Source of the DNA: Rhizobiales bacterium Ga0077537
Lineage (GTDB): Bacteria; Pseudomonadota; Alphaproteobacteria; Rhizobiales; Hyphomicrobiaceae
NCBI GenBank assembly: GCA_001464955.1
Contig: LNEM01000003.1
Coordinates: forward strand, 62,001 to 126,000
DNA length: 64,000 nucleotides
Direction of reading: 5' to 3'
Each line of letters begins with the position of its first letter. The stretch's first letter is position 1. A model generated the notes under the pieces. The model was not told the origin of the DNA and ran no database searches. It saw nothing but the letters and a program-made list of their open reading frames with translations. This document shows, in pieces, positions 17,047 through 25,304 of the stretch. A program made the translations under genes and the position numbers.

Positions 17047-17436
17047 TCAGTTCTGGACGAGCACCGCCGTGCCGGTCCGGCCGTCATCTCGCCGCCAGTG
17101 GACCGTAGCTCCCGTCACCCGCATCCGGTAGCAATGCTTGCGCCCGTCGAGCCACACCTTCCACTGCTGGCACAGTTCGCCGGCAGACACCCACCAGCGA
17201 CCTTCGTCCGCCTTCGGCCCGCCGAGGAACTGGCTCGTGACCATCGAGGCCTTGCCCGAGATGGAGCCATTGGCGCGGTAGAGGATGGGCAAGCTGCCCA
17301 GTGGCGTGCTGATCACCACTGTCTTGCCAGAGACGGCACGGCGGAGTTCATCGCCCTGGAGGCTGGCCGGCTCGGCCCATGCAGCGCCGGAGTACAAGGC
17401 TGCCGATACGGCCGCAAGTCGTGTGCAGTTGATCAC
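17047..17436 (-). CDS. Small secreted protein of unknown function
   Basis: A 129-residue protein with a likely signal peptide (cleavage near AWAEP, about residue 20). The mature part has LYRANGSISGK, WWVSAGELCQQWKVWLDGRKHCYR and a WRRDDGRTGTAVL end. The paired cysteines probably form a disulfide. The layout (a beta-rich domain with G-x-W-x(4-5)-LC and a later C-Y-x) is reminiscent of DUF995-type periplasmic proteins, but I cannot confirm this. Start GTG 17436 has AAGGA seven bases before it. It lies 131 bases downstream of the phosphatidylcholine synthase gene. Confidence 0.6.
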   Translation of the reverse strand: MINCTRLAAVSAALYSGAAWAEPASLQGDELRRAVSGKTVVISTPLGSLPILYRANGSISGKASMVTSQFLGGPKADEGRWWVSAGELCQQWKVWLDGRKHCYRMRVTGATVHWRRDDGRTGTAVLVQN

Positions 17437-17567
17437 GTGTGTTCCTTTGTCCCGGCCGTGCGCTCCCACGCTCAGCTGTGTCGTCTGATCCGCGATTCCG
17501 GCGACCGCGCGGCCCGACCCATCGATATCCCCGACAAGTGTCTTTCCGCCCGCACGGTTGGCCGCGC

Positions 17568-18296
17568 TCACGTGTTGGTTGCCCCGCGTGGCGCGACGAG
17601 CGCCATGGCCACGAAGTAGGCCGTTGCCAGACCGAGGCCGAGCCGCGCAAGGATCGGGCCAGGAAAACCCGCGATCAGTATCCAGCCGGCCGCGCCGAGA
17701 CCGATGATCGTCATCGCGACGTTGAGGGACGCGTTGCGACGTACCCGCAAGGGGTGGATCCAGCGCATGGGCACGAATGCCAACGCGCACAGCACTGCCG
17801 TCAAGAGCATGGCGACCCAGGGGCGCACCGCGAAGGCCATCAGAAAGAACGCCACGAGGTTCCAGACGGCCGGAAAGCCCACGAAACTGTTGTCGTCGGC
17901 TTTACTTTCGGTGTCCGCGAAATGATAGAGCGAGCTGAGGAGGATCGCCGCCCCCAGTCCCCAGCCGACGTTTCCCGGCAGAAAACCGGCCTTGAGCATC
18001 AAGGCCACGGGGACGAACACGTAGGTGAGATAATCCACGACGAGATCGAGGCGATCGCCCGAGAAGCGTGGGACGTGCGTTTCGACGTCGACTGCGCGGG
18101 CGAAGGTTCCGTCGACCGCATCGATCGCCAAGGCCAGGAACAGCCACCCGAACGCGACTTCGAACCGCGCCTCCAGCGTTGCCTGGAGCGCGAGCAAGGC
18201 ACAGAGCGCACCAGAGGCCGTGAAGGCGTGCACAGCCATCCCGGCAGCCCGCCTCCAACTGCCCGATCTCCGGGGATCATCAGGTTCGCGCATCAT
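17568..18296 (-). CDS. pcs: Phosphatidylcholine synthase
   Basis: Inner-membrane CDP-alcohol phosphotransferase that condenses CDP-diacylglycerol with choline in one step, a route typical of alphaproteobacteria living with hosts or choline. The 242-residue protein has the full CDP-alcohol motif: DG, AR, G, D, D spaced through DAVDGTFARAVDVETH, then FSGDRLDLVVDYLTY. About eight hydrophobic segments are visible. ATG 18296 (or the adjacent ATG at 18293) gives the usual length near 240; the open frame extends back into an upstream terminator hairpin and is unlikely to be used. Confidence 0.88.
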   Translation of the reverse strand: MMREPDDPRRSGSWRRAAGMAVHAFTASGALCALLALQATLEARFEVAFGWLFLALAIDAVDGTFARAVDVETHVPRFSGDRLDLVVDYLTYVFVPVALMLKAGFLPGNVGWGLGAAILLSSLYHFADTESKADDNSFVGFPAVWNLVAFFLMAFAVRPWVAMLLTAVLCALAFVPMRWIHPLRVRRNASLNVAMTIIGLGAAGWILIAGFPGPILARLGLGLATAYFVAMALVAPRGATNT

Positions 18297-18304
18297 CGTC
18301 ACCG

Positions 18305-18335
18305 TAAAACGCGAAAGAGCGCCCGAGGGCGCTCT
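18305..18335 (-). terminator. Rho-independent terminator of the small secreted-protein gene
   Basis: On the minus strand a near-perfect stem (AGAGCGCC.../...GGCGCTCT around a CCCTCGGG apex, 18316-18335) is followed by TTTCGCGTTTT. It lies 26 bases after the stop of the gene ending at 18362 and about 20 bases before the pcs start. Confidence 0.75.
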
Positions 18336-18361
18336 CATCCGCCTGCCCGGGTGTCTTAGCC

Positions 18362-18721
18362 TCAGAAGCGATGCTTCAGCGAACCGCGGATCTGGGCGTC
18401 GTCGAGTGGCGCCGAGTCGAGCCGGCGTTCCATGTCGCTCTTCTGCTCGTTCACGCCGTAGAGCAGCTCGAGGCCGAAGTCGAACTTCGGGAGCACGCCG
18501 AGCTTGCCCAAGCCCGGGATACGAACCTCGACGCCGGACGGCGGCGCACCCACGGACGTTCCCGTGTCACGCAAGTCGAGCGACGGCGGCGCAGCCTGCA
18601 CGGCGCCCTGTGACGGTGACTGCCCCGCAGCAGTACCACCCTTCGTCTCCTGGAATGCGTAAGCGGCGGAGCTGACAGCTCCCAGCACGCTCAACGCGAG
18701 TATCACCTTCATGCGCTGCAT
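18362..18721 (-). CDS. Small exported protein of unknown function
   Basis: A 119-residue protein: signal peptide MQRMKVILALSVLGAVSSA with cleavage near AYAF, a low-complexity Gly/Ala/Pro/Gln stretch, then VRIPGLGKLGVLPKFDFGLELLYGV and an acidic/basic end (SAPLDDAQIRGSLKHRF). The length and the FDFGLELLYG block suggest a small periplasmic or outer-membrane-associated protein. I recognise no family. The ATG at 18712 is an alternative start; no clear Shine-Dalgarno is seen. A terminator follows and a near-CtrA site lies about 95 bases upstream. Confidence 0.6.
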   Translation of the reverse strand: MQRMKVILALSVLGAVSSAAYAFQETKGGTAAGQSPSQGAVQAAPPSLDLRDTGTSVGAPPSGVEVRIPGLGKLGVLPKFDFGLELLYGVNEQKSDMERRLDSAPLDDAQIRGSLKHRF

Positions 18722-18814
18722 GTTCGCACAATCCCACGGCCTCAACGCCCTCACGCCGATCTGACACATCAATGACGCCAGTCCCGGGGCAACTCAAGTC
18801 TCTATCCCCAGCAG

Positions 18815-18829
18815 TTAAGGCGCATCTAA
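18815..18829. promoter_or_regulatory. Near-match to a CtrA box (TTAA-N7-CTAA)
   Basis: TTAAGGCGCATCTAA has one mismatch to the CtrA consensus TTAA-N7-TTAA and lies upstream of the leftward gene starting at 18721. It is a weak, single-mismatch call. Confidence 0.3.
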
Positions 18830-18906
18830 CGTTTGTGCCGATGCTGTGATCTTTCCGCCATGCGCCCCTGTTGCAACAGTCGAACCTGTTGGAACATCTG
18901 CTCTTA

Positions 18907-18938
18907 CTAAAAGAAAAAGGCCACCCGAGGGTGGCCTT
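18907..18938 (-). terminator. Rho-independent terminator of porin 1
   Basis: On the minus strand, AAGGCCACCC and GGGTGGCCTT pair around a two-base turn (18917-18938), followed by a T-rich run TTTCTTTTAG. It lies 24 bases after the porin stop codon. Confidence 0.88.
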
Positions 18939-18962
18939 CTCCTTTCGGGACTTGCAGTCGAC

Positions 18963-20339
18963 TTAGAAGTCGATGCGCATGCCCATGATGAAGGTCGAGA
19001 TGTCGCTCGTGCCGCCCAGACCGCGGTTCAGGATGTCGGCGTTGCTGCCGGCAGCCGTACCGAAGCCCGTCGCGTCGAGGGTCGTGTTCTTGTAGGTGGC
19101 GAAGACCTGCATGGCAGCGGCGTCGATGTACTGATTGACGCCGAGACCCCAAGAAGACGTCTCGCTCGACGAGCCCTGAGCGTTGGACGCGAGGTTGTTG
19201 TTGTAACCAGCGTTCGACGTCAGGAACGAGAACTGCTCGAGGCCGCCCTCAGACTCCGAGTACTCGACGAAGAGGACCGTGTTGCCGATGCCGAAGAAGT
19301 TCTTCGCGACACCGCCAGACAGGTGCCAGAAGGTGAGGTCCGGACCAGCGTAAGCCGAGCCAGCAACACCCGCCACCTGACGGCCGTCGATCTCACGTGT
19401 ACCGGCGGCGCCCGTCAAGAACAGGCCGGTCGGAACGTGCAGGATAGAGGCAGAACCCTTGAGGTCAGACGCCGTCACATCACAGACCGTGTTGCACACG
19501 ACCGTGTTGTTGCCGGCGACGATGCCGCCTGCAGGCGCGTTGAACTCGGCGTTCTCCTGGTAGCCGATGCCGAAGGCCACGCGGACGCCGTTGAACTCAC
19601 CGGCATAGCGGAGAGCGACGTCCCAGTAGTTGTCTTCAGCGACGGCCGCCTGAACGGTGAAGCCGTAGAGCGACGGGGTCTCGTACATCACGTGGTTGCG
19701 ACGGGTGGTGTCCCAGCCCTCGTTACCGCGCAGCGCAGCGCCCCAGTTCAGGTTCGTGTTGGCGAACTGCCCGTTGTTGCCGCGCAGGACCATGCCGCCG
19801 AAGTACAGCGGGAGGTCAGGCGTGCCAGCAGCCGAGCGGTTGCCGAGGTCGATCAGCACGAGGTTGTCGGTCGCGGTCGAGCCGTGGCCGATCTTCACCA
19901 TGCCGAGCTTGTTGTGGCGCAACCAGACCGTCGAGTCGCGGAGCGACACGGCGCTGCCGAGGTCGTCGCCGCCGTTGCCCTGGTTGACAGAGGCGAGCGA
20001 GGCTTCGTGGATGCCGAATTCATAGAGGAAGCCAGCCGACATCTCCGGAGAGATCTTGGCCGAACCGCGCAGGCGCCAACGCGAGAAGATGTTGCCGCCG
20101 TCAGCGATGTAGGCATCCGACTGCGAGCCGTCGTCCCAGAACATGACCTGGTGGCCGACGAAGCCCGAGATCTGCACGGACACCTTGCGGTTGCCCTTGC
20201 GGACGGTCGTGGCCTCGAGCTCAGCGATCCGCTCTTCGAGGTCGGCGCAGCAAGAGCCGCCGAGGTCTGCTGCGATAGCCGACGTACCCATCAGGGCCGA
20301 GGCGACCGCCGCGATTGCGAACTTTGTGGTGGTCTTCAT
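18963..20339 (-). CDS. Outer-membrane porin 1
   Basis: A 458-residue porin precursor: signal peptide ending SAIAA (residue 23), then a short cysteine-containing coiled-coil block (CCADLEERIAELEATT), the first strand KVSVQISGFVGHQVMFWDDG, many alternating beta strands, and a terminal aromatic residue (MRIDF) typical of outer-membrane barrels. Such trimeric porins pass small solutes. Start ATG 20339 has GGAGAGATAT upstream. It is a tandem paralogue of the gene at 20983-22341, sharing the N-terminal block and SLRDSTVW, KIGHGST, NHVMY and SASILHVPTGLFLTGAAGTRE segments, so it arose by duplication. Each copy has its own terminator. Confidence 0.9.
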   Translation of the reverse strand: MKTTTKFAIAAVASALMGTSAIAADLGGSCCADLEERIAELEATTVRKGNRKVSVQISGFVGHQVMFWDDGSQSDAYIADGGNIFSRWRLRGSAKISPEMSAGFLYEFGIHEASLASVNQGNGGDDLGSAVSLRDSTVWLRHNKLGMVKIGHGSTATDNLVLIDLGNRSAAGTPDLPLYFGGMVLRGNNGQFANTNLNWGAALRGNEGWDTTRRNHVMYETPSLYGFTVQAAVAEDNYWDVALRYAGEFNGVRVAFGIGYQENAEFNAPAGGIVAGNNTVVCNTVCDVTASDLKGSASILHVPTGLFLTGAAGTREIDGRQVAGVAGSAYAGPDLTFWHLSGGVAKNFFGIGNTVLFVEYSESEGGLEQFSFLTSNAGYNNNLASNAQGSSSETSSWGLGVNQYIDAAAMQVFATYKNTTLDATGFGTAAGSNADILNRGLGGTSDISTFIMGMRIDF

Positions 20340-20982
20340 TCTATATCTCTCCAGTTCTCTCTCATGCAGGAAGCAGCACGCGCAGCCCGGCGCTGGCTTC
20401 CGAGTCCCTTCGAGACCGCACGCACGCGCGTGAAGCGCACGCCGCCACGGAGGGACGCGAATGACGCTGATAAGCAACGATACAAACGCTGGAGAACGAT
20501 CTGTACGGGGGCCTCGCATTTGGCGCCGGGCTATGCTTCCTGCGCTTCTGCGACCGGACCTCAGGTTTGACCCTGTTACGCTGACCCGGTTGTTGACTGG
20601 TTCGTCTTATGAACCACCCGTACGACTCGACTGGTGAGTCAGATCTAGTTCAGAGGCGGGGGGTGGGCAAACGTCGTGGCGCGTTGGATTGAAGGAAACG
20701 GGCCACTTGTTGCGGGATAGCCACGAAACTGGGCGTGTTCCGGTTGTGTTCGCAGCATTCTTAAGAAGACATGACCACATAAATTGCCGATTTGGCTGGC
20801 GGGCCGGCTCGGAAATCGGGCTTGAGCCAGAGAATCGGGGGCGCAACGGGTGATTTCCAGCGCGCTCGCGTGCGCGCGAACGGCGATTCCCGCGTGGTGG
20901 CCGGTTCCCCGGCGGGAGTTATCAACGAGAAAGGCCGCCCGAGGGCGGCCTTTCGTAGTTCTGGCTTCAGGCGAGGCGTGGA
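20340..20982. other. Non-coding interval between the two porin genes
   Basis: A 643-base gap with no convincing gene. It holds the terminator of the upstream porin at its right end and must contain the promoter of porin 1. Two small inverted repeats, GGTTC/GAACC (20599-20615) and GACTC/GAGTC (20624-20640), sit about 260-300 bases upstream of the porin 1 start; a GC-only repeat lies at 20860-20877. The long leader could host regulation by a small RNA, but nothing specific is seen. Confidence 0.5.
20930..20953 (-). terminator. Rho-independent terminator of porin 2
   Basis: A perfect 11-base stem (AAAGGCCGCCC/GGGCGGCCTTT) with a two-base turn lies 29 bases after the porin 2 stop. On the minus strand it is followed by TTTCTCGTT. 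It uses the same CCCTCGGG apex as the other two terminators nearby. Confidence 0.85.
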
Positions 20983-22341
20983 TCAGAAGTTGATCCGGGT
21001 GCCCACGATGACGGTCGAGAAATCGCCGAGGCCGTTGACCTTGTTTCCACCGACAGTGGTGATGTCGGCTTCGACATTCTTGTAGGTCGCGAAAACTTCC
21101 ATGGCTGCCGCGTCCACGTGCTGGACGATGCCGACGCCCCACTGGGTCGCCGTGCTGTCCGTCACGTCGTTGTAGACGAGGCGGAGCGCGTCGGTGTGCT
21201 CGGAGTACTCACCGAACAGAACCGTCTTGCCGATGCCGAAGAAGTTCTGGGAGATACCGCCGGAGAGGTACCAGAAGGCCGAGTCGACATTCGTGTTGCC
21301 AGCCGGGCCGGCAAGCTGCGTGGCGTTCTCGGTCTCGCGTGTTCCGGCGGCACCCGTCAGGAAGAGGCCCGTCGGGACGTGCAGGATAGAGGCTGAGCCC
21401 TTGAGCTGGGTCTCCGTCCGCTGGCAGTCGTTGACAGCAGCGCAAGACGTAGCGCTTGGGAACGCCAATGCTTGTGCTGGCTGGTTCGGAAGAGCGGTGT
21501 GGTTGAACTCGCTGTTCTCCTGGTAGCCGATGCCACCGGCGAGGCGGAAGCCACCGAACTCACCCGCATAGCGCAGGGCGACGTCCCAGTAGTTGTCCTC
21601 GGCGACGGCGGCCTGTAGCGTGAAGCCCACGAGCGTCGGCGACTGGTACATGACGTGGTTGCGACGCGATGTATCCCAGCTCTCACCGCCAAGATACATA
21701 TTCGCCCATGTCACAGTGTTCACAGCACCGGGTGTGCCGGTGATGATCCCGCCCTGCGTCAGGCGCATTGCGCCGTGATAGAGGCCGAGGTCCGGCGTCG
21801 ACGCCGCGCCTTTGCCACCCAGGTCGATCAGGATGAGATTGTCCGTCGACGTGGAGCCATGGCCGATCTTGATGCGACCCATCTGACGATGCTCGATCCA
21901 GACGGTCGAGTCACGGAGCGACACGGCGCCACCGAGATCGTCGCCATTAAGAGTGCCGTCAGCACCCATCTGTTGGGTCGTGGCGCCGATGTTGTTGTTG
22001 TGGATGCCGAACTCGTAGGTGAAGCCGGCAGACACCTGCGGGCTGATCTTGGCATCGCCCGTGAAGCGGAAGCGCGAGAAGATGTTGCCGCCGTCGCCGA
22101 TGTACATGTCAGACCGGGCGCCGTCGTCCCACCACATGACCTGGTGACCAACGAAACCAGACAGCGTTACGCGAACCTTGCGGTTGCCCTTGCGGACGGT
22201 GGTCGCTTCGAGCTCTGCCACCCGCTCCTCGAGATCCGCACAGCAATCGCCGCCGAGGTCGGCCGCGTTGGCGCTGGCGAACAGGCCGGCAGCGGCGAAG
22301 ATCGCCACAGCGCTAGCCGACTTGAGTAGTCCCCCATTCAT
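20983..22341 (-). CDS. Outer-membrane porin 2
   Basis: A 452-residue porin precursor with a signal peptide (cleavage near SANAAD, residue 26), the coiled-coil block CCADLEERVAELEATT, first strand KVRVTLSGFVGHQVMWWDDG and a C-terminal FSTVIVGTRINF ending in phenylalanine, as needed for outer-membrane assembly. Loops differ most from porin 1 (for example around TSCAAVNDCQRTE, which has a likely disulfide, as does the corresponding CNTVCD loop of porin 1). ATG 22341 has AGGAG ten bases upstream. A perfect TTAA-N7-TTAA site lies 161 bases upstream. Confidence 0.9.
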   Translation of the reverse strand: MNGGLLKSASAVAIFAAAGLFASANAADLGGDCCADLEERVAELEATTVRKGNRKVRVTLSGFVGHQVMWWDDGARSDMYIGDGGNIFSRFRFTGDAKISPQVSAGFTYEFGIHNNNIGATTQQMGADGTLNGDDLGGAVSLRDSTVWIEHRQMGRIKIGHGSTSTDNLILIDLGGKGAASTPDLGLYHGAMRLTQGGIITGTPGAVNTVTWANMYLGGESWDTSRRNHVMYQSPTLVGFTLQAAVAEDNYWDVALRYAGEFGGFRLAGGIGYQENSEFNHTALPNQPAQALAFPSATSCAAVNDCQRTETQLKGSASILHVPTGLFLTGAAGTRETENATQLAGPAGNTNVDSAFWYLSGGISQNFFGIGKTVLFGEYSEHTDALRLVYNDVTDSTATQWGVGIVQHVDAAAMEVFATYKNVEADITTVGGNKVNGLGDFSTVIVGTRINF

Positions 22342-23054
22342 CACTTCGATCTCCTGACTAACGCTACCCCAAGCCACTATTGCACTTGAGCTATGTCGCA
22401 AAACTGGGTCGAAACTCACCGTCGATGACCGATCAGCCTTTCTGCTTGCGATTGCCTGATACGGCCATCGACCTCGTCGGTGTCCTAGACTTACGGAACC
22501 CTTAACGGGCTGTTAAGCCTTAACTGCGTCATCGAAGCCGATCTCACTCGCAGTGTGGCGAATGAAACACGCTCTGCTTTTGGCGATTCGAGTCGGCATT
22601 TGAGGTTTCTCTCTTTTCCAGCGAGCGAGGGTGGAGTTGGAAGCGCTGAATGTGGCCATTTCCCGGCGCTCTGCGGCCGCTGCCGCGCTGGCTGCCTAAA
22701 GACCGGGCAAGGTGGGATCGACACGAGGGTCACGCTGGCCCAGTGGTTGCTAGAGGGCAGTTTCTTGTGACATTTCAAATGCGCCACATGTAGGGATGCC
22801 ATCAGTGTTGCTGCGGCGCACGCCGCGCTCAACCGGCGGGCCACACCGCTGAGCGGCGAGGGCCCATTGGAGCCCACATGCTGTCGGCGGAGTTTTCCCC
22901 AGGCACATGCCTTTGATCCACAGTCCGGGAGCGTCCCCAATCGCGCCTTTCCCGGTTTGATCGGCGACGAGTGAACGAGCCAGTGAACGAGGACGTGTCG
23001 GCCGACGTACTTTGAGCGAGACTGCCCCGACCACCCTGAGCAGGAATGGCAAGC
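22342..23054. other. Non-coding interval between porin 2 and the UbiH-like gene
   Basis: A gap of 713 bases between divergent genes. No open frame here has recognisable protein character; a 71-codon frame at 22555-22770 on the plus strand has no clear ribosome site or known motif. The interval contains the TTAA-N7-TTAA box at 22502-22516 with a third TTAA at 22520-22523, and should carry the promoters of both flanking genes. Confidence 0.5.
22502..22516. promoter_or_regulatory. Perfect CtrA-type box upstream of porin 2
   Basis: The sequence TTAACGGGCTGTTAA matches the full CtrA consensus TTAA-N7-TTAA, and a third TTAA follows three bases later. CtrA is the master cell-cycle response regulator of alphaproteobacteria. 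The site is 161 bases upstream of the porin 2 start and about 540 bases upstream of the rightward UbiH-like gene; porin control is the closer possibility. Function is inferred from sequence only. Confidence 0.5.
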
Positions 23055-24293
23055 ATGCCTGATGGTACCGATATCGCAGTCGTAGGCACGGGCCTCGCCG
23101 GGCTCTCCGCGGCCCTCGCGCTCGCCGCCAGGGGTGTGCCGCTGACGCTGATCGGGCCACGGCCAGACGCGGGCGTCCGATCGCGAGACACGCGGTCGAC
23201 GGCGCTGTTCGGGCCGAGCCTGGCGCTGCTCGAGCGGACCGGTGTCATGAGGCGGCTCCGGGACGCGCCGACGCCACTCTCCGGTCTTCGGTTGATTGAC
23301 AGATCGGGGGGCTGGGTCACGGCGCCCGAGGTGCTGTTCAAGTCGTCGGAGATCGGGATCGACGCATTCGGGTGGAATTTCGAGAACGCAACGCTCCTGG
23401 CGGCACTCGCCGATGCGGCGGACGACAGCGGCGGGATTTCCTGGCTGGACGCGAACGTCGACCGCATCTCGCGTGATGATGGCGTGACGGTCGCCACGTC
23501 GGACGGCGTCATACGATCGTTCCGGCTCGTCGTCGGCGCGGATGGGGCGAACTCGACCTGCCGGTCGGCTTCCGGTGTTTCGACGCAGCAGTGGAGCTAT
23601 CCGCAGACGGCCATCGCGACGCGGTTCGCGCACGCGCGGCCACACGACACCATCTCGACGGAGTTGCATCGGCGCGCAGGGCCGTTGACGACGGTTCCAC
23701 TGCCGGGGCGTCGGTCGAGCCTCGTGTGGGTGGACCGGCCCGAGGTCGCCGCCGGGCTGATGGCGCTCGACGACGCCGGCTTCGCGGCGGCGCTGGAGCG
23801 AGAACTCGGCGGGGCGCTGGGGCCGATCTCCGACGTCGGGCCGCGGGCAGCTTTTCCCCTCTCGGGACTGACGGCGGAACCCATCGCGGCGCGGCGGATC
23901 GCGCTGGTCGGGGAGGCTGCGCACCGGCTGCCGCCTATCGGCGCGCAGGGCCTCAACCTCGGGCTCAGGGATGCGGCGTGGCTTGCGGATTTCGTGGCGG
24001 ACGCCGTGGGAGACGGTGGCGACCCCGGTGCCAACGATGTTCTCGACGCCTATTGCAGGGCGCGGCGGGGCGACGTGGCCAGCCGTACGCTCGCCGTGGA
24101 TCTCCTCAATCGCTCGTTGATCGCGGACCTCCTGCCGTTCGACATGGCGCGCGCCGGGGGACTGACGGCGCTTTCGGCGGTGGGGCCGCTCAGGCAGCTC
24201 TTCATGCGGCAAGGCATGGCGCCGGCCGGACCGCTGCCCAGCCTGATGCAGGTTTCCACGGAAGATCGTGCTTGCGGCGCCCCGGCCGCTTGA
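23055..24293 (+). CDS. UbiH/UbiF/VisC-family FAD monooxygenase
   Basis: A 412-residue flavoprotein hydroxylase: FAD-binding GTGLAGLSAALALA at the N-terminus, the DG motif VVGADGANSTCR near residue 160 and the second FAD motif VGEAAHRLPPIGAQGLNLGLRDAAWL near 285. The UbiH/UbiF/VisC group hydroxylates the ubiquinone ring; the GAQGLNLGLRDA block fits this group best. ATG 23055 is preferred because AGGA lies nine bases upstream; another ATG at 23046 is too close to it. Two lysophospholipid acyltransferase-like genes follow on the same strand, an unusual partnership. Confidence 0.85.
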   Translation: MPDGTDIAVVGTGLAGLSAALALAARGVPLTLIGPRPDAGVRSRDTRSTALFGPSLALLERTGVMRRLRDAPTPLSGLRLIDRSGGWVTAPEVLFKSSEIGIDAFGWNFENATLLAALADAADDSGGISWLDANVDRISRDDGVTVATSDGVIRSFRLVVGADGANSTCRSASGVSTQQWSYPQTAIATRFAHARPHDTISTELHRRAGPLTTVPLPGRRSSLVWVDRPEVAAGLMALDDAGFAAALERELGGALGPISDVGPRAAFPLSGLTAEPIAARRIALVGEAAHRLPPIGAQGLNLGLRDAAWLADFVADAVGDGGDPGANDVLDAYCRARRGDVASRTLAVDLLNRSLIADLLPFDMARAGGLTALSAVGPLRQLFMRQGMAPAGPLPSLMQVSTEDRACGAPAA

Positions 24294-24398
24294 CCTCGGC
24301 GGTTGCGCCTGCAATGGCCTCCCGTACCACGCGCTGCGGAGACGCTGCGTACCTGTGACGGCCGGACCCCGGGTCCGGATTGGGAGCGCTTCACCACC

Positions 24399-25304
24399 AT
24401 GATGTCTCGCCTCGTGGACCTCCGGCACCGGGTCGAGTACGGGTTGCTGATGCTGATCGTCGGGTTGGTCCGGGCGTTGCCGCTCGAGACCGCCGTCAGT
24501 CTGTCGGCAGCGATCTGGGGCGCCGTCGCGCCGCGTCTCTCACGGCACCAGCGCGCGCTCGCCAATCTCGCCATCGCATTTCCGGAGAAGTCGCACGCCG
24601 AGCGGGATGCCATCGCGCGCGCCATGTGGCGCAACCTCGGGCGCGTCATGGCCGAGACGATGCTGATCGACCGCATCCTCGCCGAGCCCGACCGAATCAC
24701 CATCGCCAACGCGCGCGTGTTCCAGCGCTACAAGGACAAGCTCGGGCCGGCGATCGGGTGCTCGCTGCACATGGGAAACTGGGAGTTCGCCATCTGGCCG
24801 CTGGTGGCGGCGGGGGCCAAGCCGTCGGCGGTCTACCGCACCGTCAAGAACCCCTACGTGGACGCCTTTCTCCGCCATCAGCGGCGCGATCTCTATCCGG
24901 GTGGCCTCCTCGGCAAGGGGAAGGTCGACGGCAACCGCGAAGCCGGCCAGCAGACGGCGCGCCAGATCACGGACTACGTAAGGAACGGCGGGCGGCTCGG
25001 CCTCGTCTGCGATCTCTACGACAAGAGCGGGCTGCCGGTGCCGTTCTTCGGCCAGGACGCGAAGTCGGTCGTCATCCCCGCGATGCTGGCGCGGCGGATC
25101 GGGGCACGGATCTGGCTCGCGCGGTGTCTCCGGATCGGGACGGGGAGCCGGTTCAGCATCGACATCAAGGAACTGAAGGTCCCGCGCACCGCCAATGCCG
25201 GCGACGACGTGAAATGGATCACGGCCGCCATGCAGCGCGAGTTCGAAGCCTGGATCCGGGAAGCACCGGAACAATGGATGTGGTCCAACAGGCGATGGTC
25301 GTAA
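24399..25304 (+). CDS. LpxL/HtrB-family lysophospholipid or lipid A acyltransferase 1
   Basis: A 301-residue membrane-associated acyltransferase: one N-terminal hydrophobic segment (YGLLMLIVGLVRALPLETAV), the catalytic motif HMGNWE (H-x4-E) near residue 125, and downstream blocks LYPGGLLGKGK and VCDLYDKSGLPVPFFG. The LpxL/LpxM family adds secondary acyl chains to lipid A or related lipids at the inner face of the inner membrane. ATG 24399 or 24402 follows GGGAGC. The next gene overlaps its end by ten bases and is a paralogue. Confidence 0.83.
   Translation: MMSRLVDLRHRVEYGLLMLIVGLVRALPLETAVSLSAAIWGAVAPRLSRHQRALANLAIAFPEKSHAERDAIARAMWRNLGRVMAETMLIDRILAEPDRITIANARVFQRYKDKLGPAIGCSLHMGNWEFAIWPLVAAGAKPSAVYRTVKNPYVDAFLRHQRRDLYPGGLLGKGKVDGNREAGQQTARQITDYVRNGGRLGLVCDLYDKSGLPVPFFGQDAKSVVIPAMLARRIGARIWLARCLRIGTGSRFSIDIKELKVPRTANAGDDVKWITAAMQREFEAWIREAPEQWMWSNRRWS

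Noticed and set aside
22491-24428. 645-codon open frame on the minus strand opposite the UbiH-like gene
   Set aside because: It is an Arg/Pro-rich shadow; the plus strand has both FAD motifs and a proper start. The part in the intergenic gap has no independent protein features.
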